Shown here in pieces: positions 17,567-26,461 of a stretch of DNA of 64,000 nt; positions within the stretch are counted from its first letter, which is position 1, and each line of letters opens with the position of its first letter. The notes beneath the pieces were generated by a model that worked only from the letters and a program-made list of their open reading frames with translations, made no database searches and was not told the DNA's origin. The translations under genes and the position numbers were made by a program. The DNA comes from Psychrobacter aquimaris (GTDB lineage Bacteria > Pseudomonadota > Gammaproteobacteria > Pseudomonadales > Moraxellaceae): NCBI RefSeq assembly GCF_016107525.1, contig NZ_JABASR010000004.1, positions 1-64,000 of the forward strand. The letters run 5' to 3'.

Positions 17567-18430
17567 CTATGCTATTTGATAGCGCTGCGCGATTGCTAGT
17601 ATTTGCTCAACCACGTTGTGTTGCTCACTCATCGGCAATTGCTCTGTCGTTCCAATGATAGTGATGGCGTATTCTAGTGGTAGACCTTTGCCAGCAGTTT
17701 TGTCACTAATAGCAAGCTGCGGTAATATGACAGGAATTGTGATGGCATTAATCCCCATCAGCATATCACCAGTGACCGTCGCATAGCCTTGGGTACGAAT
17801 CTTGGCTTGCAAGTGACTGAAATTCTGCCATTTTTCTGTAATTATTGCTTCATTGTCATTCTGCCATTCAGCTGTGACCAATGGCTGAATGACCTCATCA
17901 GATTGATAGCTGGCAAATAATTGCCCTGTAGCTGATGTCGTCAAAGGCATGCGTGAACCGATGCGAGTGATAATACTAATCGGGCTGTCTGGTTCAACTG
18001 ACTGAATAATAATAGGGCCTTCGCTAAACCATTTGGCAATCTGCACACCGCAATTCAAGGTATCCTTAATTTCATTAGCGATGTGCGTCAGCCGCTCTAA
18101 AATATTGTTTTGACTAAATCCAGAATGCCCAAATGCTGCCAATGTGTTAACCCTATCGCCCAGCCCGTAGCGACCATCATCAAGCTTACGCGCATAGTTT
18201 TTACGAATGAGGCTGACCAAATAGCGGTGACACTTTGCTGGATGCATTTGCATCACTTGCGCAATGTCTTTTAACATCATTGGCTCGTTATGATCGATAA
18301 GAACGTCTAATACCGACAATCCAATCTCCAGTGACTGTACGCCATTCTGGCTTTTATTGGTTGTCGCCGTATTGTCTAAAGGGTTTTCAGCTACTGGCAT
18401 GTTTTGCTCAATGAATAATTTACTTGGCAT
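17567..18430 (-). CDS. IclR family transcriptional regulator
   Basis: A 287-residue regulator with an N-terminal winged HTH (about residues 30-92; LKDIAQVMQMHPAKCHRYLVSL is the HTH core) and a C-terminal IclR effector domain ending near the motif GINAITIPV. Such proteins often control aromatic degradation operons. It is divergent from maiA and convergent with the TRAP gene, so maiA is the nearest likely target. A full-length 173-bp mobile-type repeat now separates the two promoters. The start at 18430 lacks a clear ribosome site; an internal ATG ten codons later is possible. The effector is unknown. Confidence 0.87.
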   Translation of the reverse strand: MPSKLFIEQNMPVAENPLDNTATTNKSQNGVQSLEIGLSVLDVLIDHNEPMMLKDIAQVMQMHPAKCHRYLVSLIRKNYARKLDDGRYGLGDRVNTLAAFGHSGFSQNNILERLTHIANEIKDTLNCGVQIAKWFSEGPIIIQSVEPDSPISIITRIGSRMPLTTSATGQLFASYQSDEVIQPLVTAEWQNDNEAIITEKWQNFSHLQAKIRTQGYATVTGDMLMGINAITIPVILPQLAISDKTAGKGLPLEYAITIIGTTEQLPMSEQHNVVEQILAIAQRYQIA

Positions 18431-18517
18431 GTTAATCTAAACATATTAATGAAAAACTGAAATGAAGATTTAACGTCATAAGAGTTTGTTAATTATATAA
18501 GATACATTTCGTCTTAC

Positions 18518-18690
18518 TAGGGCGTGTCCTCAATTCAATCGATTATCCTCTAAATGGGCTAAAAATGGTTAAGTTTTGCCAAACATCGTCATATAGCTTA
18601 TCAATATCTCGATATTATTTGCGCTACTTTCCTTGTTTGACGGCAATTTATACATTTTTATCACCATTTTTAAAATGAGGACACGCCCTA
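18518..18690. mobile_element. MITE-like TA-flanked inverted-repeat element, full copy 1
   Basis: TA, then GGGCGTGTCCTCA at 18520-18532; TGAGGACACGCCC at 18676-18688, then TA. The 13-base ends are perfect inverted repeats. The centre has no coding capacity. The same sequence occurs in reverse at 41094-41267 with only a few differences. The flanking TA pair fits an element that duplicates TA on insertion, as IS630/Tc1-type and some IS5-group elements do. It sits between iclR and maiA. Confidence 0.8.
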
Positions 18691-18741
18691 ATTATAACTC
18701 CTTATCTCACTCACAACCTACCATAATAAAAGGAATTAACA

Positions 18742-19443
18742 ATGATGACACTTTATGGCTACTTTCGCAGCAGCACTTCTTATCGTACTCGTATCGCGAT
18801 GAATCTAAAAGGCTTAGACTATGACTATATTTCGGTCAATTTAGCACAAGATGAGCAATTAGCAGATGCGTTTAAATCACTCAATCCTCAAGGGTTGGTG
18901 CCTGTCTTACAGGCAGATGATTTATTACTATATCAAAGCCCCGCCATCCTAGAATGGTTAGAAGAAGTCTATCCTGAGAATGCATTATTGCCCAAAGACG
19001 CGGCTGGGCGCATGCAAGTACGTGCCATTAGCGCTATGATTGGTTGTGATATTCATCCGATTAATAATCGCCGTATCTTACAATATCTACGCAATGAGCT
19101 GTCAGTAGACGAAGCAAAAGTCATGACGTGGTGCAACCGTTGGATGAGTGAGGGATTTACGGCGTTAGAGAAAATACTAGCAAAAGACAAAACCCGTGGA
19201 AAATTTTGCTACGGTGATAGCCCTACTTTTGCAGATTGCTATCTGATTCCTCAGGTTTCTTCGGCGCGACGGTTTAAAGTAGATTTAAGTGCTTATCCCA
19301 ATATCGTCGAAATTGACACGCATTGCCGTATGCTCAAGGCCTTTGCCAACGCTGATCCTAGCATGCAGCCCGATGCGCCCAAGCCTCAACAAATAATCAA
19401 ACAGGGTTCTTTCAGTAAGGGTGTTTTGCTATTAAATGACTAG
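18742..19443 (+). CDS. maiA: Maleylacetoacetate isomerase (zeta-class GST)
   Basis: A 233-residue glutathione-dependent isomerase that converts maleylacetoacetate to fumarylacetoacetate. The thioredoxin-like N-terminal half has the zeta-class motif SSTSYRTR (residues 10-17; the usual form is SSCSxR with Cys replaced here by Thr) and NPQGLVPVLQ; the helical C-terminal half contains GCDIHPINNRRIL and the FCYGDSPTFADCYLIPQ motif. ATG 18742 has AAAAGGAA upstream. A mobile repeat ends 51 bases before the start, so its promoter may lie in or next to that repeat. The Thr at the Cys position is seen in some members and need not abolish activity. Confidence 0.92.
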   Translation: MMTLYGYFRSSTSYRTRIAMNLKGLDYDYISVNLAQDEQLADAFKSLNPQGLVPVLQADDLLLYQSPAILEWLEEVYPENALLPKDAAGRMQVRAISAMIGCDIHPINNRRILQYLRNELSVDEAKVMTWCNRWMSEGFTALEKILAKDKTRGKFCYGDSPTFADCYLIPQVSSARRFKVDLSAYPNIVEIDTHCRMLKAFANADPSMQPDAPKPQQIIKQGSFSKGVLLLND

Positions 19444-19754
19444 AAAATTAAATGATTAGCAAATTAAATAACAAAATGCCCTTATAATTTCTGGGCTCAG
19501 ACAGAGCAGTCAAAGCTAATGACTGCCTGAAAATATGCAAAGTATTGATACTCTTAAACCAAATATAGTATTCAATATTTCATTACATCATCACCTCTAG
19601 TTTTCATCTCAATATAATATTTTATATATTCAAATTATTGGTTGTATAGCAGTCAACTGTTGGCTATTCTTGGTATAGGCGTTGTTATATCTCAAATTTA
19701 GAATTGATTTTAGATAAACATACTGTTTTATCCATTAAAATAAGGTTGGAAATT
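19444..19754 (+). other. Intergenic region maiA to oxygenase gene
   Basis: This 311-base gap has no gene. A GCAGTCA/TGACTGC stem (19506-19526) without a T run may be a weak terminator of maiA. The second half is very AT-rich and probably holds the promoter of the next gene. I see no repeat from the TA-flanked family in it. Confidence 0.4.
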
Positions 19755-20936
19755 ATGAGTTATACACCTTTATCAAATAACAAAGACGCTCTACCATCCG
19801 ATACAGCTGAAGATATTTATGATTTAGCCCTATCGGCTAGAGAAGAAACCGAAACCTCTAGAAAAATTGCACCGACAGTGGTTAAAAAACTGTCAGAGTT
19901 GTCGCTATTTAGGATGGGATTACCAAAATCGTTGGGAGGATGGCAAGGCAATCCTGTGGAAACATTAAAAGTTTATGAGACGCTAGCCAGTGCTGAAGCC
20001 TCAGTTGCTTGGATCGTTTGGAACAACCATTTGGCCTGCACATTTGGACGATTTTTAGACGAGCCTGGTATGAAAGAGATATACAGTGACCCCTCTCATG
20101 TCTATGCCAACTCAGCACGCCCTGAAGGGGTGGCTGAGCAAACAGCAGAAGGATATATGGTCTCAGGTCAATGGACATTAGTATCAGGTTGCGAATTGGC
20201 AGACTGGTTTGTGCTACGTTGCTTAGTAATATCAGAAGGCTCACCCACCACCCTTGGGCCAGGTGCAAATTTAAAGCTGTTTTTTATTCCAAAAGAAGAT
20301 GTGGAAGTGATTGATACTTGGCATGTTGGTGGACTAAATGGTACAGGCAGTCACGACATCGTTATTAAAGACGCTTTTGTGCAGGAGCGTTATGCGGTCG
20401 ACTTTTATAGCCCTGTTGCCATCGATAATGCGTATAGTCGCCTACCAATTGGTTGTATTAACGCAGCTGGCTGTGCAGCGATGGCACTGGGTGTCTTAAA
20501 AGCAGCGACAGATGAGTTAATCCAAATTTGCCTTGAGAAAGTCACGCCAAGTAAAAGCCCAGATTTGCGTGATCGTGCAGCGGTACAGGCGACTATCGCT
20601 AAGAGCAAAACACTATTAGCGTCTAGGCGCTCGCAATTACATAATAGTGTCGAGGTATTATGGAACGAAGCCCAGCAACAGAACACCTTCACGGATATAC
20701 AGCTGGCTGATGTGTGGGCAGCAGCCTGTGAGGCAGCGAGAGAAGCCAGAGCCATGGTATCGGAGATTTATGCTGTCGCTGGTACGGTCTCGCTATATAA
20801 AAAACATAGAATAGAAAGAGCGCATCGAGACATTCATGCTATTTTACAACATGGCATCGTGCAGCCACATTGGATGGAGCAAGCCGGTATGACTTATGTC
20901 GGATTGACCCCAAATGCAGCCATGTTCAGAGTATAA
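19755..20936 (+). CDS. Acyl-CoA-dehydrogenase-fold flavoprotein, probable group D monooxygenase
   Basis: A 393-residue protein with the three-domain acyl-CoA dehydrogenase fold: helical N-terminus, beta middle domain with SGQWTLVSGCELADWFVLR, and helical C-terminus with YAVAGTVSLYKKHRIERAHRDIHA. This arrangement, and the lack of the usual catalytic Glu segment of dehydrogenases, fits DszC/HpaB-like flavin monooxygenases, which need a partner reductase. None is adjacent. ATG 19755 follows AAGGTTGG; an upstream TTG start is rejected. Being next to maiA, its substrate may be aromatic, but that is only a guess. A terminator follows. Confidence 0.75.
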   Translation: MSYTPLSNNKDALPSDTAEDIYDLALSAREETETSRKIAPTVVKKLSELSLFRMGLPKSLGGWQGNPVETLKVYETLASAEASVAWIVWNNHLACTFGRFLDEPGMKEIYSDPSHVYANSARPEGVAEQTAEGYMVSGQWTLVSGCELADWFVLRCLVISEGSPTTLGPGANLKLFFIPKEDVEVIDTWHVGGLNGTGSHDIVIKDAFVQERYAVDFYSPVAIDNAYSRLPIGCINAAGCAAMALGVLKAATDELIQICLEKVTPSKSPDLRDRAAVQATIAKSKTLLASRRSQLHNSVEVLWNEAQQQNTFTDIQLADVWAAACEAAREARAMVSEIYAVAGTVSLYKKHRIERAHRDIHAILQHGIVQPHWMEQAGMTYVGLTPNAAMFRV

Positions 20937-20959
20937 AACTGCTTTTATGATAATAAATA

Positions 20960-20985
20960 AGCTCTCATAGAATGAGGGCTTTTTA
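20960..20985 (+). terminator. Intrinsic terminator after the flavoprotein gene
   Basis: AGCTCTCAT (20960-20968) pairs with ATGAGGGCT (20972-20980) through a three-base loop, followed by TTTT. It lies 24 bases after the stop. Confidence 0.75.
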
Positions 20986-21075
20986 TCGCTTGGCTATTGA
21001 GCTAGAGAAAAAAATCATTGTCAAAAATCATATAGTGACCACCAAATCATCACGCTGAAAATGTCTTCATTTTCA

Positions 21076-21120
21076 AGTCATAAAAAAGCAAGACATCTAA
21101 TGCCTTGCTTTTTTATGACT
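21076..21120 (-). terminator. Terminator of the trimeric autotransporter gene
   Basis: AGTCATAAAAAAGCAAG and its exact inverse CTTGCTTTTTTATGACT form a 17-bp stem with an 11-base loop. Read on the minus strand the stem contains a T run at its end. It lies 48 bases past the adhesin stop and could work in both directions. Confidence 0.7.
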
Positions 21121-21168
21121 AACTTTGTAATTAACGAATCACTTTACTTGATATTAGACTTGGTTTTT

Positions 21169-24100
21169 TTAGTCAAAATGGAAGCCTGCACCAATCGAGC
21201 CACCTGCATTACCTTGGGTATCAGCGGTGCCATTTACCTTAATGACCCAACGACCATCATTAGATAACTTCGAGAAGCCAATAGCGACCGCACTTTCCCC
21301 ATTGTACGTTCCTATACCGCCACCGATTAAGGATTTACCGGCGATATAAGCTTGCGGTAATGAAGACATTGCCATGGCGGCTGAGATACCAGCATTTGCA
21401 TCGTCTTCGACTTCACCAATTTTATAACCCAATTGGTTCATATTGTCATCCAGTCTTTTATCAAGTGCACTTAATTGACCGAAATTGACAGCATCTCTGG
21501 GTGCCATACCGTCAGCCACATCAGTGATCTTGTTGCCAGCGGCGTTGATACCGCTTGCAGTCATACTAGGACCACCGACGATGCTAACGCCATTATTATT
21601 GACTGTCGTATTGCCAGTCTTGACGCTATCTATACTAATGTTACCGTTTAGATCAAACTTAATACTACTGCCTGCTGCTGTGGTGGTGATGTTATTGCCA
21701 CCTGTGAAGTTAAGGACACTGCCATCGCCTACTGGTTTATTGATGGTAGCACCGCTATCAGCACCAAAATTGAGACCTGCATCTATTTTATCCTTGTTCA
21801 CTTTGATATTGGTGGTGTTGGTGTCGATGTTTGTCTTATTCGTGGCAATGTTTGTGGTATTGGTTTGAATATTGGTGGTGTTGGTTTGGATGTTTTCATT
21901 GATAACGATTTCTCCTTGCTTAATAGAAGCAATCGCACCATCGATACTATTTTGACCGGTACCACCAATATTACTATTGGTAAAGGTGCCATCTACAGGA
22001 TTGTAGACTGTCTCACCGCCAATGATACTACTGATGCCACTGCCTTGTGCATAGAGCTGACCACCGTTGATGGCATCTTTGCTACCTACAGAGACAGCGC
22101 CATTCGCAACGTTTGTAATCTTAGTGTCAGCAGCATTGATACCCGCTTTGGTGACACTAGGTCCGCCTGCAATAGTCAGACCATTACTATTAATAATGGT
22201 GTCACCCGCTGTTATGCTGTCCACATTCAGATCTGGGTTTAAGTCAAAGCTAATGTCATGAGCACCGGCTGATGGCGCAGCAGCACGTAGCCCAGGGCTA
22301 ACATTATTGTCTGCTGATCTAGACACTCTAATATTGCCATCGCTGCTGTTAAAATCAACGGCACTTCCTGGATTCACTAAAGTAGCCGTGTCACCTTGAG
22401 CTGTTATTCCCCAACCTTCATTCGAACCAGAAGTCGCTGCTGTTAATTGCCCTAAGTTTACTGCATCAGTATCCAGTATACCTGCGCCAACATTAGAGAT
22501 AACGTTACCACCATTATTGAGACCACGGTTGCTAAGTATGACTGTTCTACCAGAACCACTGTCCATAAAAGTAAAGCCATTACTATTCATAATGCTATTA
22601 CCAATCTGCATGCTACCCTCATTGCCTAAGTTCAACTGGTTATTCAGTTTCACCTGAACACCTGTTGCCGAGGCCATCGTCGTAATATTGCTATCACCAG
22701 TAACGTTGATGGTATCACCTAAGGCAAACTGCTGGTCGTTGACACTATTGCCATCACCGATTTTGATGCCTTTGGCCACTATACTATTGGTTGCTGACAA
22801 TTGATCGAAGTTTACTGCATCCTTACCAGTGGTAGCTTCTGCAACGTTAGTAATTTTATTACCGCCGTTGTTTAGACCATTGGCTGAGATGCTGACACCG
22901 CTACCAAAATTTGCACTGTTAAGACCAGTTAAATCTTTCGCAAGTTTCACGGTCAATGTGCTGGTACCGTCAGCAACGACGCCAACGTTGTTCCCATTTG
23001 ACAAGTCGCCTACCACTGTCGCACCACCTTTGACCGTTAGCTTATCACCAAGCTTACGATTGACGGTAGTACCCATGTCACCATTGAAGTCGAGACCTTT
23101 ATCTATCGTCGTGGTTGTGGCTCTTAGTTGACCAAAGTTTACTGCATCATTGTCTAGTGACCCATCAGCGACATTGGTAATTTGATTGCCACCATTATCC
23201 AAGCCACCATTACTGAGTCTGACCGTTTGATTGGCACCACCCGTGAATGTGACACCATCATTGTTGACGACTGTAGTTCCTGTGGTCAAGCTGGTTGAGA
23301 CTAAGTCGGCAGCAGTAGCAACTTTAATACTGCCACTGTCAGCGGTTAAGACAATATTATCTCCGTTAATAAAGTTGGCTGTATTATTGTCTTTATCCAG
23401 AGTTTTGACTTCTGCACCATTGATTTGTGTCACTACCGTTTGCATCGCACTATCTGCTTTGACCAAGCTTGCCTTGCTACCTTCGCTTAGATCAACTTGA
23501 TAGTCGGTGATATTGGTATCAATGTTTTTATCACCCGCTTTGACCGTGACAGCGCTCGACCCTGCCGAAGCAGTTGAACCATTAGCATTGATAGTATAGA
23601 CATCCTGTCCAGTATCGCTATCAGTTGAAAAATCAACACTGGTAACATTTGTACCTTTGAGCACTTTGGTTCTCGCTCCTGCAGCTGCCATCCGTACATC
23701 ACCGATGTTTGCTGCATTGGTTACTGTATTACCACCGCTTTTTACTCCCATGATCTGGGTGTCGTTGGCATTGATACCAGTAGTAGAGATACTAACACCA
23801 CCAAAATCTGCACTAGTGAGGCCAGTTAAAGTTGGAGACAGACCGAGGGCAATGCCATCAGCACTACTAAGCGCTGTGGTGGTTAAATTACTATCCGTAT
23901 CAAACTTAATTTCTTCACCCAAGGCGAAGGTTTTTTTGAGGGTACCGCCGCTGCTTGCGTCGTTTACATTAAAATTGATGCCTTTAGCGATATTATCAGC
24001 GTTGGTACCAATATTGGTCGTATTGGTTGAAATATTGCTAGTATTGCTGGTTACTTGTTGATTGGTCTGGAACAACTGACCGCCATTGATAGCGTCTTTA

Positions 24101-26040
24101 CTATTTAGGCTGACTGCACCATCATCCACATTAATAACCTTCTTATTACCTGCATTGACTCCGCTCTTCGTGATGCTTGGACCATTTAAAATGGTCAGAC
24201 CATTACTGGTTAGCGTGGCATTGGTAGGATTAAGTATGCTTCCACCCGTTACCGTGACACCTGTACCACTAACCGTAGTTACGCCAGTAAGCACTCCGCC
24301 AGTGACAACGCCTAGACCATTGACCGTCGTGCCATTTAGCAAGTTACCGGTGCTAACGCTGCCTGTTGTACCTAGGTTTAAATTGTCATTGAGCTCAACT
24401 TCGATTTTGCCATTATTTACTCGGGTATCGATGTTGCTGTTGGAGCCAACTACCTCAACGGCTTGTCCCAATGGTTTTTGTACCGTATTACCATCAGCGG
24501 CTTTTAACCCAAACCCTTTGTTAATGGTAGTGGTATTACTTCCTACCGCTTCATTGGTCGCGTACAACTGACTACCATTCACCGCGTCTGTACTGGCCGC
24601 AGTGACAGCTCCACCAGCGACATTTTTGATCTGGCGCTCAGATCCTACTACGCCCACGGATACTTGCGCACCCTCTCGTAGCATACCCTTATCATCGATG
24701 ACATTACCGGCGATATCATATACCACGCCACCAACGGTCATCGTCTTTTCTGAGCTAGCATTTGTTGCTGTTGTTGAGCCTGCACCGAGAGAGACTGAAC
24801 CATCTTTACTCGCTGATGCGCCAACACCAAACGCTGACGAAGCAGTTCCCGATGTGTTGGAATGAATACCAACGGCTGTAGATAGATCCCCCTTAGACAA
24901 CGACTTTGCCCCAATGGCTATCGAGGCAGCACCTCCAGCTTCGGTATTGACATCATATTGATTGGTTTCTACCAGATCTTTACCTACATAGGATTTGAAT
25001 GCCTCGTTAACTGTGCCTCCATTTAATGGCGACAGCGGACTACCATCGATATTAGTTTTCGATGCAAAATTTAGGTCATCACCGCCTATTGCGATAGAGG
25101 ATGCCCCTCTAGACACTACATTAGCGCCGATAGCAATAGATTGCTCACCACTTGCCATCGTCTGTTGCCCAAATTCTGAGCTACCAATCGCAATGGTTTG
25201 GCTGCCCGTTGCTTTTGCATTTCCGCCCATCGCCATGGCGTTATAACCTGTCGCCCCGTCGTTATTAGCATTACCGATAGCGGTTGAGTCCACGCTGTAA
25301 TACTTGGTTTTATTGTCCTTGACTACATTTGCCAATCTATATAACTGCGAACCATTCACCGCATCTTTACTCATTGCCGTTACATCGCCGTTATCTACAT
25401 TGATTATTTTATTATTACCATTATTAAGACCGTTACTACTAAGTGTAATGTTATTGGCTGCATTGATCGCCACGATCTTAACCCCAGAGTTATCGATCAA
25501 AGTATCACCCGTTTTAAGGCTGCCATTAGCACCAAGATCGATGCTTTCAGCTAATTGGACGGTTAAAGTATCACCTATACCGAATACCCCGATATTACCA
25601 GTCGTTAGCGGTCCAGTTGCACCCCCTAAAATATTAAGTGTCTCGCCATTACTGCGTGTGATAGTTGTCGCATTATCACCTTCGAAGTTGAGTGTTATTG
25701 AACCTTCAGGATTATCGTGATCAGAATTATTGTTGTGACTATTGTTACCCGAAGTATGGGTATGAACCCCTTGACTACCGTGGTTGTGACTATAGTCACC
25801 ATCATGGTGATTCTCTGTGCCTATAGCATTCGCCTGTATGCCGAAACCAGCAGCCAGCAGCCCTATTGCTATCGTGGATAAGCGGAAAAATTGGGTAGAA
25901 GAAAGGTTAGGAGTAGTATTGATGGTCGCGTTTGCGCTCACGCTAGATTTGGAAGATTTGCCGCGCCCCTTTGCATACTCGCCAACTGCGGTAAAACAAT
26001 TCAGGGCTTCATTCCATATTACTTTATAGATGCGATTCAT
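21169..26040 (-). CDS. Trimeric autotransporter adhesin (YadA-like)
   Basis: A 1623-residue surface fibre. Residues 1-32 form an extended signal peptide region (MNRIYKVIWNEALNCFTAVG) and a hydrophobic signal follows to about 72. Residues 78-108 contain eight His among Asn, Ser, Gly and Asp. YadA-type head repeats (AIG / SIAIG / TAIG units) span about 250-425, with neck motifs such as DAVNGSQLY near 227-233 and 486-492. A long stalk of repeated neck, beta-prism and coiled-coil modules (including NTTNIQTNTTNIATNKTN) leads to the membrane anchor at 1556-1623 ending in Phe-His-Phe-Asp. AAGGGAG precedes the ATG. Its function is attachment or autoagglutination; the ligand is unknown. Confidence 0.93.
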   Translation of the reverse strand: MNRIYKVIWNEALNCFTAVGEYAKGRGKSSKSSVSANATINTTPNLSSTQFFRLSTIAIGLLAAGFGIQANAIGTENHHDGDYSHNHGSQGVHTHTSGNNSHNNNSDHDNPEGSITLNFEGDNATTITRSNGETLNILGGATGPLTTGNIGVFGIGDTLTVQLAESIDLGANGSLKTGDTLIDNSGVKIVAINAANNITLSSNGLNNGNNKIINVDNGDVTAMSKDAVNGSQLYRLANVVKDNKTKYYSVDSTAIGNANNDGATGYNAMAMGGNAKATGSQTIAIGSSEFGQQTMASGEQSIAIGANVVSRGASSIAIGGDDLNFASKTNIDGSPLSPLNGGTVNEAFKSYVGKDLVETNQYDVNTEAGGAASIAIGAKSLSKGDLSTAVGIHSNTSGTASSAFGVGASASKDGSVSLGAGSTTATNASSEKTMTVGGVVYDIAGNVIDDKGMLREGAQVSVGVVGSERQIKNVAGGAVTAASTDAVNGSQLYATNEAVGSNTTTINKGFGLKAADGNTVQKPLGQAVEVVGSNSNIDTRVNNGKIEVELNDNLNLGTTGSVSTGNLLNGTTVNGLGVVTGGVLTGVTTVSGTGVTVTGGSILNPTNATLTSNGLTILNGPSITKSGVNAGNKKVINVDDGAVSLNSKDAINGGQLFQTNQQVTSNTSNISTNTTNIGTNADNIAKGINFNVNDASSGGTLKKTFALGEEIKFDTDSNLTTTALSSADGIALGLSPTLTGLTSADFGGVSISTTGINANDTQIMGVKSGGNTVTNAANIGDVRMAAAGARTKVLKGTNVTSVDFSTDSDTGQDVYTINANGSTASAGSSAVTVKAGDKNIDTNITDYQVDLSEGSKASLVKADSAMQTVVTQINGAEVKTLDKDNNTANFINGDNIVLTADSGSIKVATAADLVSTSLTTGTTVVNNDGVTFTGGANQTVRLSNGGLDNGGNQITNVADGSLDNDAVNFGQLRATTTTIDKGLDFNGDMGTTVNRKLGDKLTVKGGATVVGDLSNGNNVGVVADGTSTLTVKLAKDLTGLNSANFGSGVSISANGLNNGGNKITNVAEATTGKDAVNFDQLSATNSIVAKGIKIGDGNSVNDQQFALGDTINVTGDSNITTMASATGVQVKLNNQLNLGNEGSMQIGNSIMNSNGFTFMDSGSGRTVILSNRGLNNGGNVISNVGAGILDTDAVNLGQLTAATSGSNEGWGITAQGDTATLVNPGSAVDFNSSDGNIRVSRSADNNVSPGLRAAAPSAGAHDISFDLNPDLNVDSITAGDTIINSNGLTIAGGPSVTKAGINAADTKITNVANGAVSVGSKDAINGGQLYAQGSGISSIIGGETVYNPVDGTFTNSNIGGTGQNSIDGAIASIKQGEIVINENIQTNTTNIQTNTTNIATNKTNIDTNTTNIKVNKDKIDAGLNFGADSGATINKPVGDGSVLNFTGGNNITTTAAGSSIKFDLNGNISIDSVKTGNTTVNNNGVSIVGGPSMTASGINAAGNKITDVADGMAPRDAVNFGQLSALDKRLDDNMNQLGYKIGEVEDDANAGISAAMAMSSLPQAYIAGKSLIGGGIGTYNGESAVAIGFSKLSNDGRWVIKVNGTADTQGNAGGSIGAGFHFD

Positions 26041-26220
26041 AATGTGTACTCCCTTACAGACTGGTCAGATTTAAAAATCAGAGATAATATCCATCTTGCA
26101 GAGAGTTGATATCACAAAATAAAACTCGTTATAGGCTCACAATAATCAAATGTTCTTTTATATATCGTTCATCTTGTTAACCAAGAAATAACATTTTTTA
26201 TCTTGAAAAGCCTTAATCGC

Positions 26221-26258
26221 TCTCTCTATATATTAGTATTACCGAATATATAGAGAGA
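26221..26258. repeat. 14-bp inverted repeat upstream of the adhesin
   Basis: TCTCTCTATATATT (26221-26234) and AATATATAGAGAGA (26245-26258) are exact inverses around a ten-base spacer. It sits in the 421-base AT-rich gap (26041-26461) between the adhesin start and the histidine kinase stop. It may be an operator or the end of the kinase transcript; there is no T run. No gene is seen in the gap. Confidence 0.5.
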
Positions 26259-26461
26259 GACAATGCCGTTCATCTGACATTCAATACCGCTCATACAATT
26301 ATATAACAAAAAATGAATATATTGTCAGCATTCGCTACTTGTTTGTATTAAATATCCTTACTTTTTTTAAATTATCTGTTATGAAAATTAATAAAACATA
26401 CGCTTATATATACATTTTAGAGATATTTTAAGCGTATGTTCACTGTCTAGGCCATCTCTTA

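Noticed and set aside
21485-25720. Many open frames on the plus strand opposite the adhesin gene
   Set aside because: They repeat with the period of the adhesin modules, lack ribosome sites and are hydrophobic shadows of its Asn/Gly/Thr-rich coding strand.
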